A DNA stretch of 64,000 nt from contig CM070719.1 in assembly GCA_036346275.1 (NCBI GenBank), positions 13,619,185 to 13,683,184 on the forward strand. Reading direction: 5' to 3'. The stretch's first letter is position 1. Each line of letters starts with the position of its first letter. This DNA comes from Otatea glauca (taxonomy: Eukaryota; Streptophyta; Magnoliopsida; Poales; Poaceae). A program made the position numbers and the translations under genes. The notes under the pieces were generated by a model, which was not told the origin of the DNA, did no database searches, and saw only the letters and a program-made list of their open reading frames with translations. Of this stretch, positions 32,329 through 44,320 are shown piece by piece.

Positions 32329-33155
32329 CTTGTAAGGTCGAGGATGCCGACTAGAGGGGGGTGAATAGGCGGCTTTTAAAAAACTTTCTCTTTCTACTAA
32401 TTTCTACAAAGAAATTCACCCCTAATTACCCCTATGCCAAAACCTTATCAATAATAATGCGGAAGCGATAAACTAAGGTTTTGACAATTAAAGCCTAAAT
32501 CAACTAGGCTCACTATGTGTACTAACTAATTATGTCTCTAACAAAAAGCAATTCTAAAGACAAGCAATCAATCAATTTAATTCTATGAATGTAAATTGCT
32601 TGAATACAAATAAAGAGAACAAGGCAAGCACAAGAGACACAATACTTTTTACCGTGGTGATCGGAGACTTGCCGGTCTGCCCTAGTCCACGTTGAGGTTA
32701 GCCCAAACACATTGGACCGGCTCCACGAATTGAGCACCCACCTCGAATCCACTAGATGTGGTTTTTCACGCTTTCGCGTAGGCTCAACCCGAACCTTCAC
32801 AAACTTCGCCGGGGCTTCTCACAACCTTGAGAGCTCCCGCCAAGACGACGCCCACGCCGTATAGGAGTCGGCAACCTCCAAGAGTAACAAGCCGAATCCT
32901 CTCGCTTGAACTTCACCAAGCACAACACATGTGTTTCCGGTGATCACCAAGTGCAACACATGCACAAGGATCCTCCTCAAGTGCAACACATGCACAAGAG
33001 GCTCTTAATCCTCTCCTAATTGCAACACATGCAATTAGAGGCTCACACTAGCTCAAGAAGCAGATGGGAGAAGGCAACACATGCACACAACTCCTATAAA
33101 CACCCAAATGCTCTAGCACACAGCCAACCTCCTGCCCTTGCCCCCCAAGGCCTCC

Positions 33156-33162
33156 TTTTATA
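33156..33162 (-). promoter_or_regulatory. TATA box of the element X 5' LTR
   Basis: The minus strand reads GGAGGCTATAAAAGG at this place. The third LTR copy has the same box, TATAAAAG, at 63546-63553. The GC-rich CCGGTGCTACCG cluster lies just upstream in the sense direction. Confidence 0.7.
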
Positions 33163-35607
33163 GCCTCCAAGCCAAAACTAGCCGTTGGGGGGAAATTCTG
33201 GACAAAACCAGAATTCCCGGTGCTACCGCCCTACTAGGACCGGTAGCACCGGCCTCCTCGCCAACGGCTACAAAACTAGCCGTTACAGGATTTCCGGTAG
33301 CACCGGCCAACTGGGAGCGGTGCTACCGCTCGGGCGGTAGCACCGGCCTTCAACCCCGGTTGCACCGGCCTCAGGCCGAACTCAAAAACACCTCCTCTGG
33401 ATTTTCACACGGCCGAGGAGCGGTTGCACGGACCTCGGTGCTACGCCTAACATGGGCGTAGCACGGACCACCGCATCGCCAAAAACACCCCTCTCTGGAA
33501 ATTCCACACCGGCCAGAGAGACGGTAGCACCGTACCTTCGGTGCTACCGGCCAAACTGCGGTAGCACCGGACCCCGGTGTTACCGGCCTTACAAGGGCGG
33601 TACGACTGGCCTCAGGAAGAAAACACTGTTTTTCACAAAGACTATTCTCCAAACCTTTCAAGATAAATTCTTTGAGCTATGTGAGGATCAACACATGATC
33701 ACAACACTATGCAAAACACATTTGCATGTGTTAATCACATACTCCAAAGAATCTCATTAAGCACAACTTATTTGCAAAACACATTTGCCAACAAACCAAG
33801 AACTTATGAGATCAATCCTCTTAGCCATGTGATGATCAACACATGATCAAGTCAATTTGCAAAACACATTTGCAAACCCTATTCACATGCTTTAGGATCG
33901 AAACCCATAATCTCAAGTTCATTTGCAAAACACATTTGCAAATAACAAAACCAACTAACGAAAACACATTTCGTAAACAACTCAAGATCTATTTGCAAAA
34001 CGTATTAAGCAAATCAAACTCGAGTCTATGAGATTAATCCCCCTAGCCATGTGAAGGTCAACACAAGACCCAGTCAACTTGCAAACACCCGTTGCAAGCC
34101 CTACTCACATGCTCTCGGGATTAGGACCCATAGACCTCGGTTTATTCGCTGTGAACTTGCAAATACACATTAAACCAATTTTATGCTTGAGCATTGTTCT
34201 TTGCAATACATGCAAAAACCTAGCTCCAAGCAGTACCAAAACATGAGCTCTCTATTTGCAACACATACAAATCTCTAGCACCATGCAAGCAACCATAACA
34301 AATATAAGTGCATGAGTTCTCTATTTGCAACACATGCAAATCTCTAACTCCATGCAACCAATTTAAACCAAATTGCTTGAGCTCTCTCCTTTTGCGACAC
34401 ATGCAAAACTTAGCTCCAAGCAAAAACCAAATCAAATAAGATTCAAATAAGATGCAAGTATGAGCACCCTTATTTGCAACACATGCAAATACTTAGCTCA
34501 TACAAAATCCAATGCACAAGCTTCACCAATTTGCAACACATGCCAAATGGTTAGCTTCATGCAAACATCAAACAAGAGAGTGAGCTAGAGTGAACCGGAT
34601 CGAGTTCATCAACACATGATGAAGCTTAAGCTAAAAGACTCAACCCCTCTTAATAGTACGGCACCTAACAAGCAACCCGGTCTCACAACCAAACACGGAG
34701 ACCGGTAAAAGACTAGGAACACATCCTTAGTCCTAGCTAGTTATACCTTTGCCTCTAGCGATCCACTCGGAGCTTTTATGATTTCCAATCATCTTCTCTC
34801 CAGGATCACCTCTTCTTCTTCTTCTTGGTCATCAACGCATGATGAACCTTCTCTAGCCCTTCTCTTCACTTCGGGATCACCTCTTGAAGCTCATCAACAC
34901 ATGATGACTTCTTCTTCCCGATTCTTCATTATCTTGGACTTAACCTACTTCACAACTCATGGAAGATGTTAGTCCAACAAACACGGTTGTCTCAATCATC
35001 ACCGCACTCCATTAACACATAATGGATGCCTCTAAGATCGATTGAGCACAACCCTAATCAATTTGAATGATTAATTGTGTCTTGAGTACTTTGATGCAAC
35101 TAATGCTTCATTATACTCAAGAACTTTTCGCTTGTCTTTAATCAACAAGGAAACACCATCAACATATGATGAAATGCTCTTTGATTGATTGAGAGACAAT
35201 CGAACTCAATTTGAACTCATTTAAATTGACATGAGTATATAACTACACAAGTCATATATACTCAAAAGATTGTTTCAAGGTCTTGATCCTTTTATTATAT
35301 GACAAGAGGACATGGATCAATACAATTGAAACATCAAGTTAAATTATAAACTCCCCCTAGATGTGTGCATTCATGTATATATGAATTAGGGACATAATGC
35401 ACATATTTGGACTAAAACAACGGAAGAGTTCATACTTTAACTTGACTTCTAAGTATGCATATTGATAATAGAATGAATACAAGTGCATACCTTAGGTTTT
35501 CCATTTTCCATCCAAGTATGAGACTAATAAGAATAAGACTCAATAGAATATGTTAGTCTCATAATGATTTGATTTGTCATTAAACAATGATTAAACATTA
35601 ATATTAA

Positions 35608-35838
35608 GGGGGTGTTTGGGATAGCTCGAGCTCCACCAAAATCCGTGGAGTTGGTGGAGCAGGGTATTCCTAGCTCCAGAAATTTATGGAGCTGGAGCTG
35701 TGGGTACATTAAGAGTGTTTAGGTGGGTCATCTTGTTTACATTTTAGACTAAAAATATAAACTTAATTCACTTTATTTTAGCCTACAAGCTCCAGCTCTG
35801 AGGTGGAGCTGGAATTTAGAGCTATACCAAACAGGGCC
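35608..35838. mobile_element. Tourist-like MITE in the 5' LTR of X
   Basis: The same 231 bp element at the same LTR position, with TAA at 35605-35607 and 35839-35841. Presence in both LTRs shows it was in the template before element X inserted, or was copied by conversion. Confidence 0.9.
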
Positions 35839-35876
35839 TAAACCAATCACCAAAACCAATAGAGCTTGAACTTACA

Positions 35877-36600
35877 CCCTCTACACCTGAGGTACCACCA
35901 GTTTCTATTTCTGCACCTTAGGAAGGCCAGCCCTTGCCTTCTGACTCTCATGCAGCTAGTGGCTCTGCTCCTACCTTCTCTGTGCATGAGGTAGAGGCCA
36001 CTTTTTCTCCTGGACCTCCCCGTCATTTTCAGCGTTCTCATCCACCTGATCAGATCATCGGCGATCTGTTTGAGCAGGTCACTTGCTCAAAATCAGGTTT
36101 GTCCAGTTTCTGCCTTCACTATGCCTTTGTTGCCTCGTTTGAGCCAAAGGATGTGACTCATGCATTATCTGACGAATCTTGGACTAATGCTATGCGTGAG
36201 GAACTTAAAAACTTCGAGAGGAACAAAGTCTGGCAGCTTGTAGAGCACCATTTGGTCATAATGTCAATGGGACCAAGTGGGTGTTAAAAAACAAGCATAG
36301 TGAGGATGGGGTTATCATTCGCAACAAGGCTAGGCTAGTTACACAGGGCTTTTCTCAGGTTGAGGGTCTTGACTTTGAGGAGACCTTTGCCCTTGTAGCT
36401 AGACTAGAGGCTATTAGGATCCTACTTGCTTTCTCTGCATTCCATGGCTTCAAGCTCCATCAAATGAATGTTAAGAGTGCATTCCTAAATGGCTATATTG
36501 AGGAAGAGGTTTATGTCAAACAACCTTTAGGATTTGAGAACCCCAAGTTTCTGGGTCATGTATACAAGCTTTTCAAAGCTCTGTATGGACTCAAGTAGGC
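35877..36600 (+). pseudogene. Copia-C linker and reverse transcriptase, first part
   Basis: After the CCCTC duplication the frame resumes as TPEVPPVSISAP. It continues through SHPPDQIIGDL and SFEPKDVTHALSDESW to RT motifs GFSQVEGLDFEETFA and LFKALYGLK. The motif-A Asp is changed to Asn (MNVKSAFLNG, AAT 36467-36469). The frame ends at TAG 36596-36598, where Gln is expected (LYGLKQAPR). A further TAG lies in the linker after SISAP. Confidence 0.9.
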
Positions 36601-37663
36601 CCCTAGAGCATGGTATGAGAGGCTCAAGTCTTATCTTCTCAGCCATGACTTCAAGATGGGCATAGTAGATAAGACTCTGTTCATCAGACACCATGGGTTG
36701 CATTTTCTTCTTGTCCAGATTTATGTGGACGATATCATTTTTGGTGGTTCATCTCACTCGCTTGTGTCTCAGTTTTCTGAGGTAATGAGCACAGAGTTTG
36801 AGATGAGTATGGTGGGCGAGCTGAGCTACTTTCTTGGCTTTCAAATCAAGCAGACTCGGGAGGGTACCTTTTTTGCATCAAGGCAAGTACACCCGAAACC
36901 TCCTGAGGCGTTTCGATATGTCTGAAGGGAAGCCGGTGATGACTCCTATGGCCACCACTGCTGTCCTCGAACCGGATGAGGATGGTGAGCCTGCTGATCA
37001 AAAGGAGTTTCGGAGCATGATCGGCTCCCACTTGTACCTCACTGCTTTGAGGCCGGACATACATTTCGCTGTGTGTCTGTGCGCTCGATTTCAGGCTTCT
37101 CCTCGCGCCTCTCACTGCCAAGCAGTGAAGTGCATCTTCAGGTACCTTCGTGCTACTACTGATTATGGTATTTGGTACTCTTCCTCTTCTTGTCTGTCCC
37201 TGAGAGCCTTTTCCGATACCGACTTTGTTGGTTGTAGGATAGATAGGAAGAGCATTTCTGGCACTTGCCAATTCATTGGCACTTCTCTTGTTTCTTGGTC
37301 ATCTAGGAAGCAGTCCAGAGTTGCACAGTCCACCGCTGAGGCCGAGTATGTTGCTGCAGCCAGGTGCTCTGGATGAGATCTACCTTGCGGGACTTTGAGT
37401 TAGAGATAGAGAGTGTGCCACTTTTCTGTGACAACACTTCTGCTATTTGCATTGCTAAAAACCTAGTGCAGCATTACAGGACCAAGCATATTGATATTAG
37501 ATATCACTTCCTTAGAGACCATATGGAGAAGAGGGATATCGCGCTTCAATTTGTAGAGAGTGATCTCCAGTTAGCCGATATCTTCACCAAGCCATTGGAT
37601 AGCTCCAGATTTGTTGCCTTGAGGAATGAGCTTGGAGTCGTGAGCCCTTGTGGCCTATCGTGA
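36601..37663 (+). pseudogene. Copia-C reverse transcriptase second part and RNase H
   Basis: The frame continues APRAWYERL, then QIYVDDIIFGGSSHS with an intact YVDD (36722-36733) and ELSYFLGFQIKQ. A frameshift near 36875 leads to GKYTRNLLRRFDM and the RNase H region: RSMIGSHLYLTALRPDI, SWSSRKQSRVAQSTAEAEY. After another frameshift (about 37370) it ends LADIFTKPLDSSRF and a stop at 37661-37663. Confidence 0.9.
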
Positions 37664-39496
37664 GGAGGAGCTGGTTTGTATATTATGTATAATGTGTTAT
37701 CTTCCAGCTTTGCTTTTCTTTCCTTTGTATTTCTTCCGGGTGATTTTGGGCTTATTTTTCCTGAGTTGAGTTCACTCACTTAGACTTCTGGCATGCTTTG
37801 CATGGAGCTCTTATCTTGTGCTTTAGGTTGCTATCATGCGTGATTAGCTGTTCTCTCTTCTCTTTAGGTTGAGTCCCCTCACAGTCTTATAAGTCTAGCA
37901 GGTGTTGAGCTTCCTGCGTAGACAGGGTCTGTGTACACTCCTTAGTTGGGATCTAGAGTCAGCTTCCCTAGGTCAGTCACTAGGGAAGATAAGAGCGAGT
38001 CTGAGTCATAGTGAGTCTCTTCAATCTTTTCTATGCTCAATAGCCATCCAGTTTGCAGTTTCTTGCTTCCTCTCCTCATTCTGTGTTTCTGGTTTTGATT
38101 GAGTTCATTTGGTTCTTCCTTGAGCTTAATTATGCTAATAATTCAAATTGAACCAGATTTGTTCTTAAAATTTATTCACATGTTGAGGGGGAGTTTGGGA
38201 ATCTGCTCATGCATTGCATATAGACTGTATTTTCTGTTTGATGAGCTTTGTCTATTATGCAATTGATTTCTTCTTCATGCTATACACCTGCTATTTCAAA
38301 TGAAGAAATTTACAAGCTTAGATATGTCCAAGTTCATTTGTTTTGCTAAGCTTAGTAAAATTTGAAAAATTAAAGCTTATACAAAAACTTGATGAAACAT
38401 ATTGGTTTTACTTGCTAAGTTTCTTCTCTATGAGTATTTACCATGATTTGTGAAAATTTGGAATTCTCTAGTCCCTGTAGCAACTTGGGTGAAACTAATT
38501 TGATCCATGCAAGAGTCCTTCAATTGCTCATGAATCATTGTGCTAAAAATAAAAATTAAACAAAATTGACTCTTCTTGTGCGCATGAGACTCAACACCTT
38601 GCATTCACAAGACCGCTTCCCATTACACTTGGGATGAACTTGGAATGCATCGTGTATGACCTAGACCATCCTCTTAAGAGTTCATCTTGAGATGGTCGCA
38701 TACGCTTGAGTCAATTTCTTGTCAAAGAAAATGCAAATAAATAAAAACAAAGATATAAGTGGGAATGCAAATAATGTCAAACATTTTCACCCCGCTATGT
38801 CTTATAAGATGATAAAGAAAAATTTGCATTAAGTGATAAATGAGCCCGAAGAACCTTGTATGCTCTTCTAGATTCCCCAAAGTGTTGAGTAGGTTGAACT
38901 CTAGGTTTTCCTTTTGATCCTTAAAGTGGCTTTGCTTCTAGCTTTGAAACTTTTGCTCTAAAAATGACACATTTTCAAAACTAAGTTATGAGCAAAATTT
39001 GTTATTTGCACTTGGACATGTTTTAGACTAGTCTAATATGAAATTCATGAGCTTGGTGTCATATCTTGTCACAACAATCAATTGGATACTTTTCAAAGCT
39101 CTTTAGATGCATTTCGTGCATACATGTTTAGAAAGGGGGAGACAGTATGAAATCTTGATGCCTATATTGCCAAAAGGGGGAGAAATTGAAGAAAAGGCAT
39201 CAATAAAAATATAAAAATGAAAAATGTCTTGGATCTTCTGATTTTTTTGAAAACTTGCAAATCTTAAGAATCATAAACTGTTATGAGTGTTTATTGGACT
39301 TTTAGAGCTTTTTGTGGAAAAATTGTTCTTTCTATTGCCTTGCTCTAAAATATATCTTACCAACTTGGTCATGTTCTCAGCCTATTCTCTCTGGACCATT
39401 TTTGGTTTTGCAAACAAATTACTTCCTTTTTCTCTCATTCAAACTCAAATTTATGCCTTTTATGATGTTTGTCAATATACTCATCAAGGAGGAGAC
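37664..39496 (+). other. Long 3' untranslated region of copia-C with purine-rich motifs
   Basis: There is no coding domain. Purine runs recur: GAGGGGGAG (38184-38192), AAAGGGGGAGA (39133 region) and CCAAAAGGGGGAGAAA (39170 region). AAGGAGGAGA sits directly at the LTR start. Several polypurine-like copies between RNase H and the 3' LTR are a known Sirevirus trait. Confidence 0.7.
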
Positions 39497-41188
39497 TGAA
39501 AGACCATGTGGAGGTCTATCCTTGTTGTTGATGAGTTATTGACTGTGTTTGAGCTAGGTTTGCTTGAATATGAGTTTGATTTGAAATGGATTTTCAAAAT
39601 GAAGGAATTTGAGTTGTCTCGCCAAAGAATGTGGCGATCTTGGCCATGTGGAGGCGATGCTAGCCGCCTAAGCGGCGATCGCAGGCGGGTCCGTAGTTAT
39701 ATTATAGAGAGAGGTGTTCGCTGGTTTTTCATGAGAGCGGCACTACCGGCCATATGGGCGGTAGTACCGGTCGAGCAGCAGTACCGGTCCTAGGGGCGGT
39801 AGTGCCGACCTTGAGCGAAATTGAAATGAGATTTTTGATGATTTTATTGCGTATCAATTTGGATATTGCTATATGATGTGTTTCCTTGTTTTTGATGGTC
39901 GCAGGTCGACGATGCTAGATCTTGGTGAGGCGAAGGATGACCGGGACTAGGCGAGGAGCATCGGAGGTCCAGACGGTCGGGGATCGCTGGAAGATGATCG
40001 GAGACAGAGTCATGGCGAGCCGTGAAGACAAGGAACGGTTGAGATGCTAGCTAGGCGCTGCGTGGATCAATGAGGGCCATTGGATCTTGGTCTAGTTGAT
40101 AGGTTAGCGGGTCTAGTTAGTGTGCTTTGAAAACCATGCAAGAAAACCCATTATGTGCTGTGGGTTTTGGGTGAACCCTTGCATGGCTGATTGAGTGGGT
40201 TAATCCTAGCCCTTGATGAGTGCTCTAGGGTTTAGAAGCTAATCCAAGGGTGGTAGGTTGCCCAAAGGAAGTATAATAGAGGGGTAGGGGTAGCCCTCCC
40301 TTACTTGATGGTTTTGTGCTCCTTTGAGCTTTGCCCACTTGTTTGTGAGGCTTTGTAAACCTCTCCTTCCAGAAATGAAAAATTTTCCTCAAATCATTTC
40401 TTTCCTTTCCGCATTTACATTATGCATTTAAATTACGCAATTTAAATTCCGCATTTACTTTCTTGCAATTTACATTTATGCAATTTGTATTTGCCTCCTC
40501 TCCTTCTACATGCTTATGAATCTTTTCTGAGGTTGGTGTTTGATGAATGATTCTTCTCTTGATCTTATATCTTCAATTATCTAGGCAATCCATGCGTTCT
40601 TCATGCAAGAAGTTGATTCTTTGTGTTCGTGAATGCGTGATCTTATATTTCATGATTCCTTGTGTTTTGATTTGATCTCTAGCTTTCTGTGACATGTGAG
40701 AGCCTATCCTGGATCTTCTTGATCATCAAAACCCCACGAGCAAGTCTTGAATCAAGTTTGTTGGATTTGCTCAAAACTTGGTGTCTTCTTCCTTCCCGGA
40801 AAAAAAGGTCAGAACTTTGACATCAATCCTTGTGATTGAAGGTTGGAATAAGTTCCTAACATCCTTAGGATCACATCTACCAAGTTTCATTGAGTTTGGA
40901 TCAACGAATCAAAAGATTCATCAATTTTCCTTTTTAACCCGTGCTGAAAACACTGTTCATATGGCTATTTTACTATAGCTACAGTGACCCCAGCAGTACC
41001 GCCCCACATGGGCGGTAGTGCCTACCGAAGGCTGATTTTTGGGAAATTTGATTCTTCCGCTTCATTTTGATTGCTAAGGGTGTTGGCTTGGTTTCTTAGG
41101 GTGAAGAATTGCATTTGTGATCTTATTTGGGGGATAAAATCGAATTTTAGATCATTTACCCCCCTCTGATCGCCATCTTGATCCTTCA
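39497..41188 (+). repeat. 3' LTR of copia-C
   Basis: It starts TGAAAGACCATGTGGAGG after a purine run and ends TTGATCCTTCA, 1692 bp. The terminal inverted bases are TGAA...TTCA. Its last 160 bp match the 5' LTR remnant at 20448-20683, and its first part matches 61044 onward. A decayed TATA (GTATAATAG) lies near 40271. A GCAATTTA-rich degenerate array is at 40408-40490. Confidence 0.9.
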
Positions 41189-41488
41189 GGTTTGGTGCGG
41201 TGCATGCAACAGGAGTAGCATTTAACTTTGTATGAACTTGATCTGTGGTTGATTATCTTCTTTGTATTTTTCTTTCTGCTTATGTAAAAGATTAAACAAG
41301 CATGACATATAATTGTATTCTTTACAAGATATCACGATCTGAATTTAAAAATCTAGTCCACAATAAAAGTTGTTCATCTGAGTCTTTTCGATCTCTTCTA
41401 ACCCACAACGCAAAAATCTACATTGAAATTCTTGGTAGTAATCATCCACTTTACTACCATGTTTTAGACGTTGCAATTCATTTTGTAA

Positions 41489-41887
41489 TTAACAAGCAAC
41501 ATATGAAGGAACAAATCTAGCTCTCATAATTTTCTTTAATTTAATCCATGTGCTAGGGATGTCCTGATTTTTACGCATATAATTATTCCACCAAAGTTCA
41601 GCAAAATTAGTAAATCCACTACTAACAACCCTAACCTTATCATGCTCAGGAATTCCATTTGTATCAAATGATTGCACTACAGCTAATTCCTAAGTAAAAT
41701 AACCTTCAGGATCATATTTACCACTAAAAATGGGTACGGTGAACTTATTTTTGGTACATGTGCTATGGCGTCGTACCTCCCGTGGTGGTGAAGCTGTGCT
41801 CATACGTTCTTCGTATCTCAAAGTGTGAACTACCTCTTCTCTTAGGATGATGTTGAGCTAAGCACTACGACATTGAGAACCTGTCAT
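41489..41887 (-). pseudogene. gag of element B (Retrotrans_gag, chromovirus-like)
   Basis: From the ATG at 41887 the frame reads FTVPIFSGKYDPEGYFT, then HDKVRVVSSGFTNFAELWWN and IKLKKIMRARFVPSY. This is the standard capsid signature of plant chromoviruses (GKYDP, A--WW, RFVP-Y). In-frame stops occur after QCRSA and after EGYFT, and the frame closes after SYVAC. It identifies B as Ty3/gypsy despite the missing pol. Confidence 0.8.
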
Positions 41888-43538
41888 TGTTAGTGAAGAT
41901 AAGAAACAAATCACAATTATATGTTCCTATCAAGTACTAGGATCTGGTGATTCAAAGTCTCTCACACTCAAGTTTTTACCAAGTTCTTATCAATTCTTAC
42001 CAAGCAAACAGCTGTTAATCGGCGGTTGGTTCGTGATAAACACACTCAAACTTGGCAAAGCGATTGCAAGGAGAACGATACGTATTTGGCTAGTAGAAGG
42101 TGGAGCTTGGACAGATAATATTTATTTCCTATGCAATCCGATAATTCTAGTTATTGTAATGATAAGTAATAACCTAAACTAGAATTCACAAGCCCTAGTT
42201 GCCGATCACAAGGATATAAGTGAATTTCAAGACAACACACGTGCAAAGATAATGGAACATAATGCAACCAACGGAATAAGCTAAATAAGAATAATTTCAG
42301 CACCAAAGCTCGTGTTGCATCAATTATGGAGAGACACTAGCTAATTGCTTCAGAAAAGGTAAAAGGGCACAAGATTGCTCAATAATTAATACAATTGCAC
42401 AATCTGAAAATAATATACACAAATTAGGGTTTTGCTCAATGTAGTGCTGCTGGCCACTATTCTTTTTTCTTTTCTTTTCTTTTTTGCGTTTTGGCTCTTT
42501 CTTTCTCTTTTCTTTCTTTTGGAGACTTTCGGCCATCACTAGTATGAACAAAGTTTTGGAATCCCTAACTCGATGTCACAACACAATATGATATGATAAT
42601 TCAAGATTATGCAATGTATCAAATAGAGTAGCCCTAAGCAATATCAACAAGCTAGTCTCAAATAGGATCAAAGTATTCACAAAGGATGATTGGTTCCAAA
42701 TGGTAGGTGTACTGATATTTTTTGGGATTTTATGCTTTATGGAATCTACTGTACTCAAACGAACAAACTTAAACTTAGAACGATCCAGGAAACCCTAATT
42801 CAGTGTTTCTAGGGTAGCAGAGTTGTCGCCTAGATTAAAGTTTGAAAACGACTGAATTTGAAAGGTTCACTATGGAAAGAATTCAAGATTATATCCTCGG
42901 CTTTCAATAGAGCACAAGAACATACAATTTGAAGCTCGGGTGTGAAAGTTATGGCTCAAAAACCGAACACCATATAATAGTCCCAATTTCAGCCGAACGA
43001 GACCGACTCTGAATCCGAATTAAATTCGGTTTGAAAGAGTCCGAATCACAAAGGTCATTCAAAAACTTTTTTGTAGAGGACTCTTCAAGGATTCAGGAAA
43101 GTACAAAAACTCTGCAATCGGAGTTCAGACATGAGAATTATGATCAAAATACCGAACAGATCTAAATTGGAAGTACAACTAGCTTCACCAAATTTGATGT
43201 CCAGATTAAACAGATTTGGATATGGAATTAGAGTCCGTGCCCAACTAGGTTTCTGTAGAGCTCGTTCCAAGGAATCAAGAAAGTGCAGAAACACTAGAAT
43301 CCGAGCTCGTATGAGAAAGTTATGGACAAAACAAAGTATTTGACAGATTGCAAGAAAAGCTACGCGAAGGAAAAACTGATCAGCAACTAAAACAAGGACT
43401 CTAATGGATCAAAACCTAACAAGGCGCACTAAAATACCATATTGAATCTAAAATTTGAATTTTTGTAGAGTAATTTTTAATTTAGGATAGAAAACAAAAT
43501 CTAATATAAGGTGCTAAAATTCTTACCGACCAACGAAA
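41888..43538. other. Leader region of element B, no gene
   Basis: About 1.6 kb between PBS and gag, with a pyrimidine-rich stretch (TTTTCTTTTCTTTTC) at 42460-42530. No coding domain was recognised; a long leader is usual in such elements. Confidence 0.5.
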
Positions 43539-43550
43539 GCTCTGATACCA
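43539..43550 (-). other. Primer binding site of element B (initiator tRNA-Met type)
   Basis: The minus strand reads TGGTATCAGAGC, the classic plant initiator tRNA-Met complement, five bases inside the 5' LTR end. Confidence 0.85.
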
Positions 43551-43555
43551 CCTGA

Positions 43556-44313
43556 TGAGGCTAAATTGGAAGCCTGATCTTTTGGTGAGATGAATAACTA
43601 TTGATTAGTGGAGATGACCCTCACGATCTAGGCTACGATCAAAATACGACCAACGCCAAGCAATCTCTAAACCAAACTCCGAATTGTTATCAACCGTGCC
43701 AAAACCCGGTTGACCTAAGCACGAAGATCAATTCCTGCAAGCAATCGAAGAACAATCAAGAACAAAGCAAAAGCAATCTAAAATTACAAATATAATTGAA
43801 GTATTGATGTGGGGTTCTGAAGCACGATATTACTGATAATCTTGCCGAACAAGAGAATACCAAATAGTTTCACCAAGGAAATCTACAACTAAACAAAACC
43901 CAAGTAATTTTGGAGGACTCCCTAGCTATATATAGGTAAAAGAGAAAGGTGATTCGGTTAGCACAAAGGAGTGGCCGAATAGGACTCTTACAAGGCCCAA
44001 GGCCCAAGTTTGACTCGGACTGGAAAGTTAACCCGACTTATTTTGGTGATTGCGGAGTGCTCCGAAGGAATTTTTAGGTGGGGTCAAATCTATTGGAAAG
44101 ATCTCAAAGCAATCTTTTAATCGAGTGCAAGAACTCTCCAATCGGATGATGTATGCAAAAGTTATGCTCGTTTTACTTTAGGCTAGTATTTAGAGGCCGA
44201 ATTGGATTCCAGAACGTGATGTATTTGATATCTGTCTCTTTTTGGCTCATGGAGATGTGTTGTTGGAGTTGGTCCAACCAGTTGTGGTCATATCCATAGT
44301 ATTGATGTCCTCA
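43556..44313 (-). repeat. 5' LTR of element B
   Basis: The minus strand starts TGAGGACATCAATAC and ends TTAGCCTCA, 758 bp. It aligns throughout with 18592-19346 with scattered substitutions. A PBS follows five bases after its end. Confidence 0.9.
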
Positions 44314-44320
44314 TAAACCC

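Larger units (their letters stand above)
24224..35876 (-). mobile_element. Element X: Sirevirus-like gag-only retrotransposon
   Basis: Direct 3.5 kb LTRs (24224-27734 and 32331-35876) are flanked by CCCTC at 24219-24223 and 35877-35881. On the minus strand the order is 5' LTR, PBS, gag with zinc knuckle, then AT-rich noncoding DNA and the 3' LTR. No protease, integrase or RT motif was seen, so it would depend on a helper. The LTRs differ at few sites by eye, so it is the youngest large insertion in the nest. Confidence 0.9.
32331..35876 (-). repeat. 5' LTR of element X
   Basis: The minus strand starts TGTAAGTTCAAGC and ends ATCCTCGACCTTACA, 3546 bp. It carries a Tourist-like MITE, a TATAAAA box (plus-strand TTTTATA, 33156-33162), a CCGGTGCTACCG-rich cluster upstream of it, and many constant-loop hairpins. 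Confidence 0.95.
20448..41188 (+). mobile_element. Copia-C (Sirevirus-like Ty1/copia) with nested element X
   Basis: In order: 5' LTR remnant (about 20448-20683), PBS, gag remnants, protease, integrase, [element X], RT, RNase H, long 3' untranslated region, 3' LTR (39497-41188). PR-IN-RT-RH order defines Ty1/copia. It is the same family as copia-A but lies in the opposite orientation inside element B. Multiple frameshifts, stops and lost catalytic residues make it dead. Confidence 0.9.
18588..44315 (-). mobile_element. Gypsy element B, host of the inner nest
   Basis: Two direct LTRs (18592-19346 and 43556-44313) bracket 25.7 kb. AACCC occurs at 18583-18587 and 44316-44320. Removing the element rejoins the copia-A frame at ...FSQVEG / FDFKE. 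A TTCA (18588-18591) and a TA (44314-44315) lie between the duplication and the TGAGG/CCTCA ends. Its own internal DNA is only 19347 to about 20447 and 41189-43555; copia-C fills the rest. Only gag and the last codons of pol remain. Confidence 0.85.

Noticed and set aside
24224..36006. Simple tandem segmental duplication of a 3.6 kb block
   Set aside because: The repeats have LTR ends, PBS, gag between them and a CCCTC target duplication that restores the copia-C frame, so they are LTRs; only the 130 bp flank copy needs another explanation.
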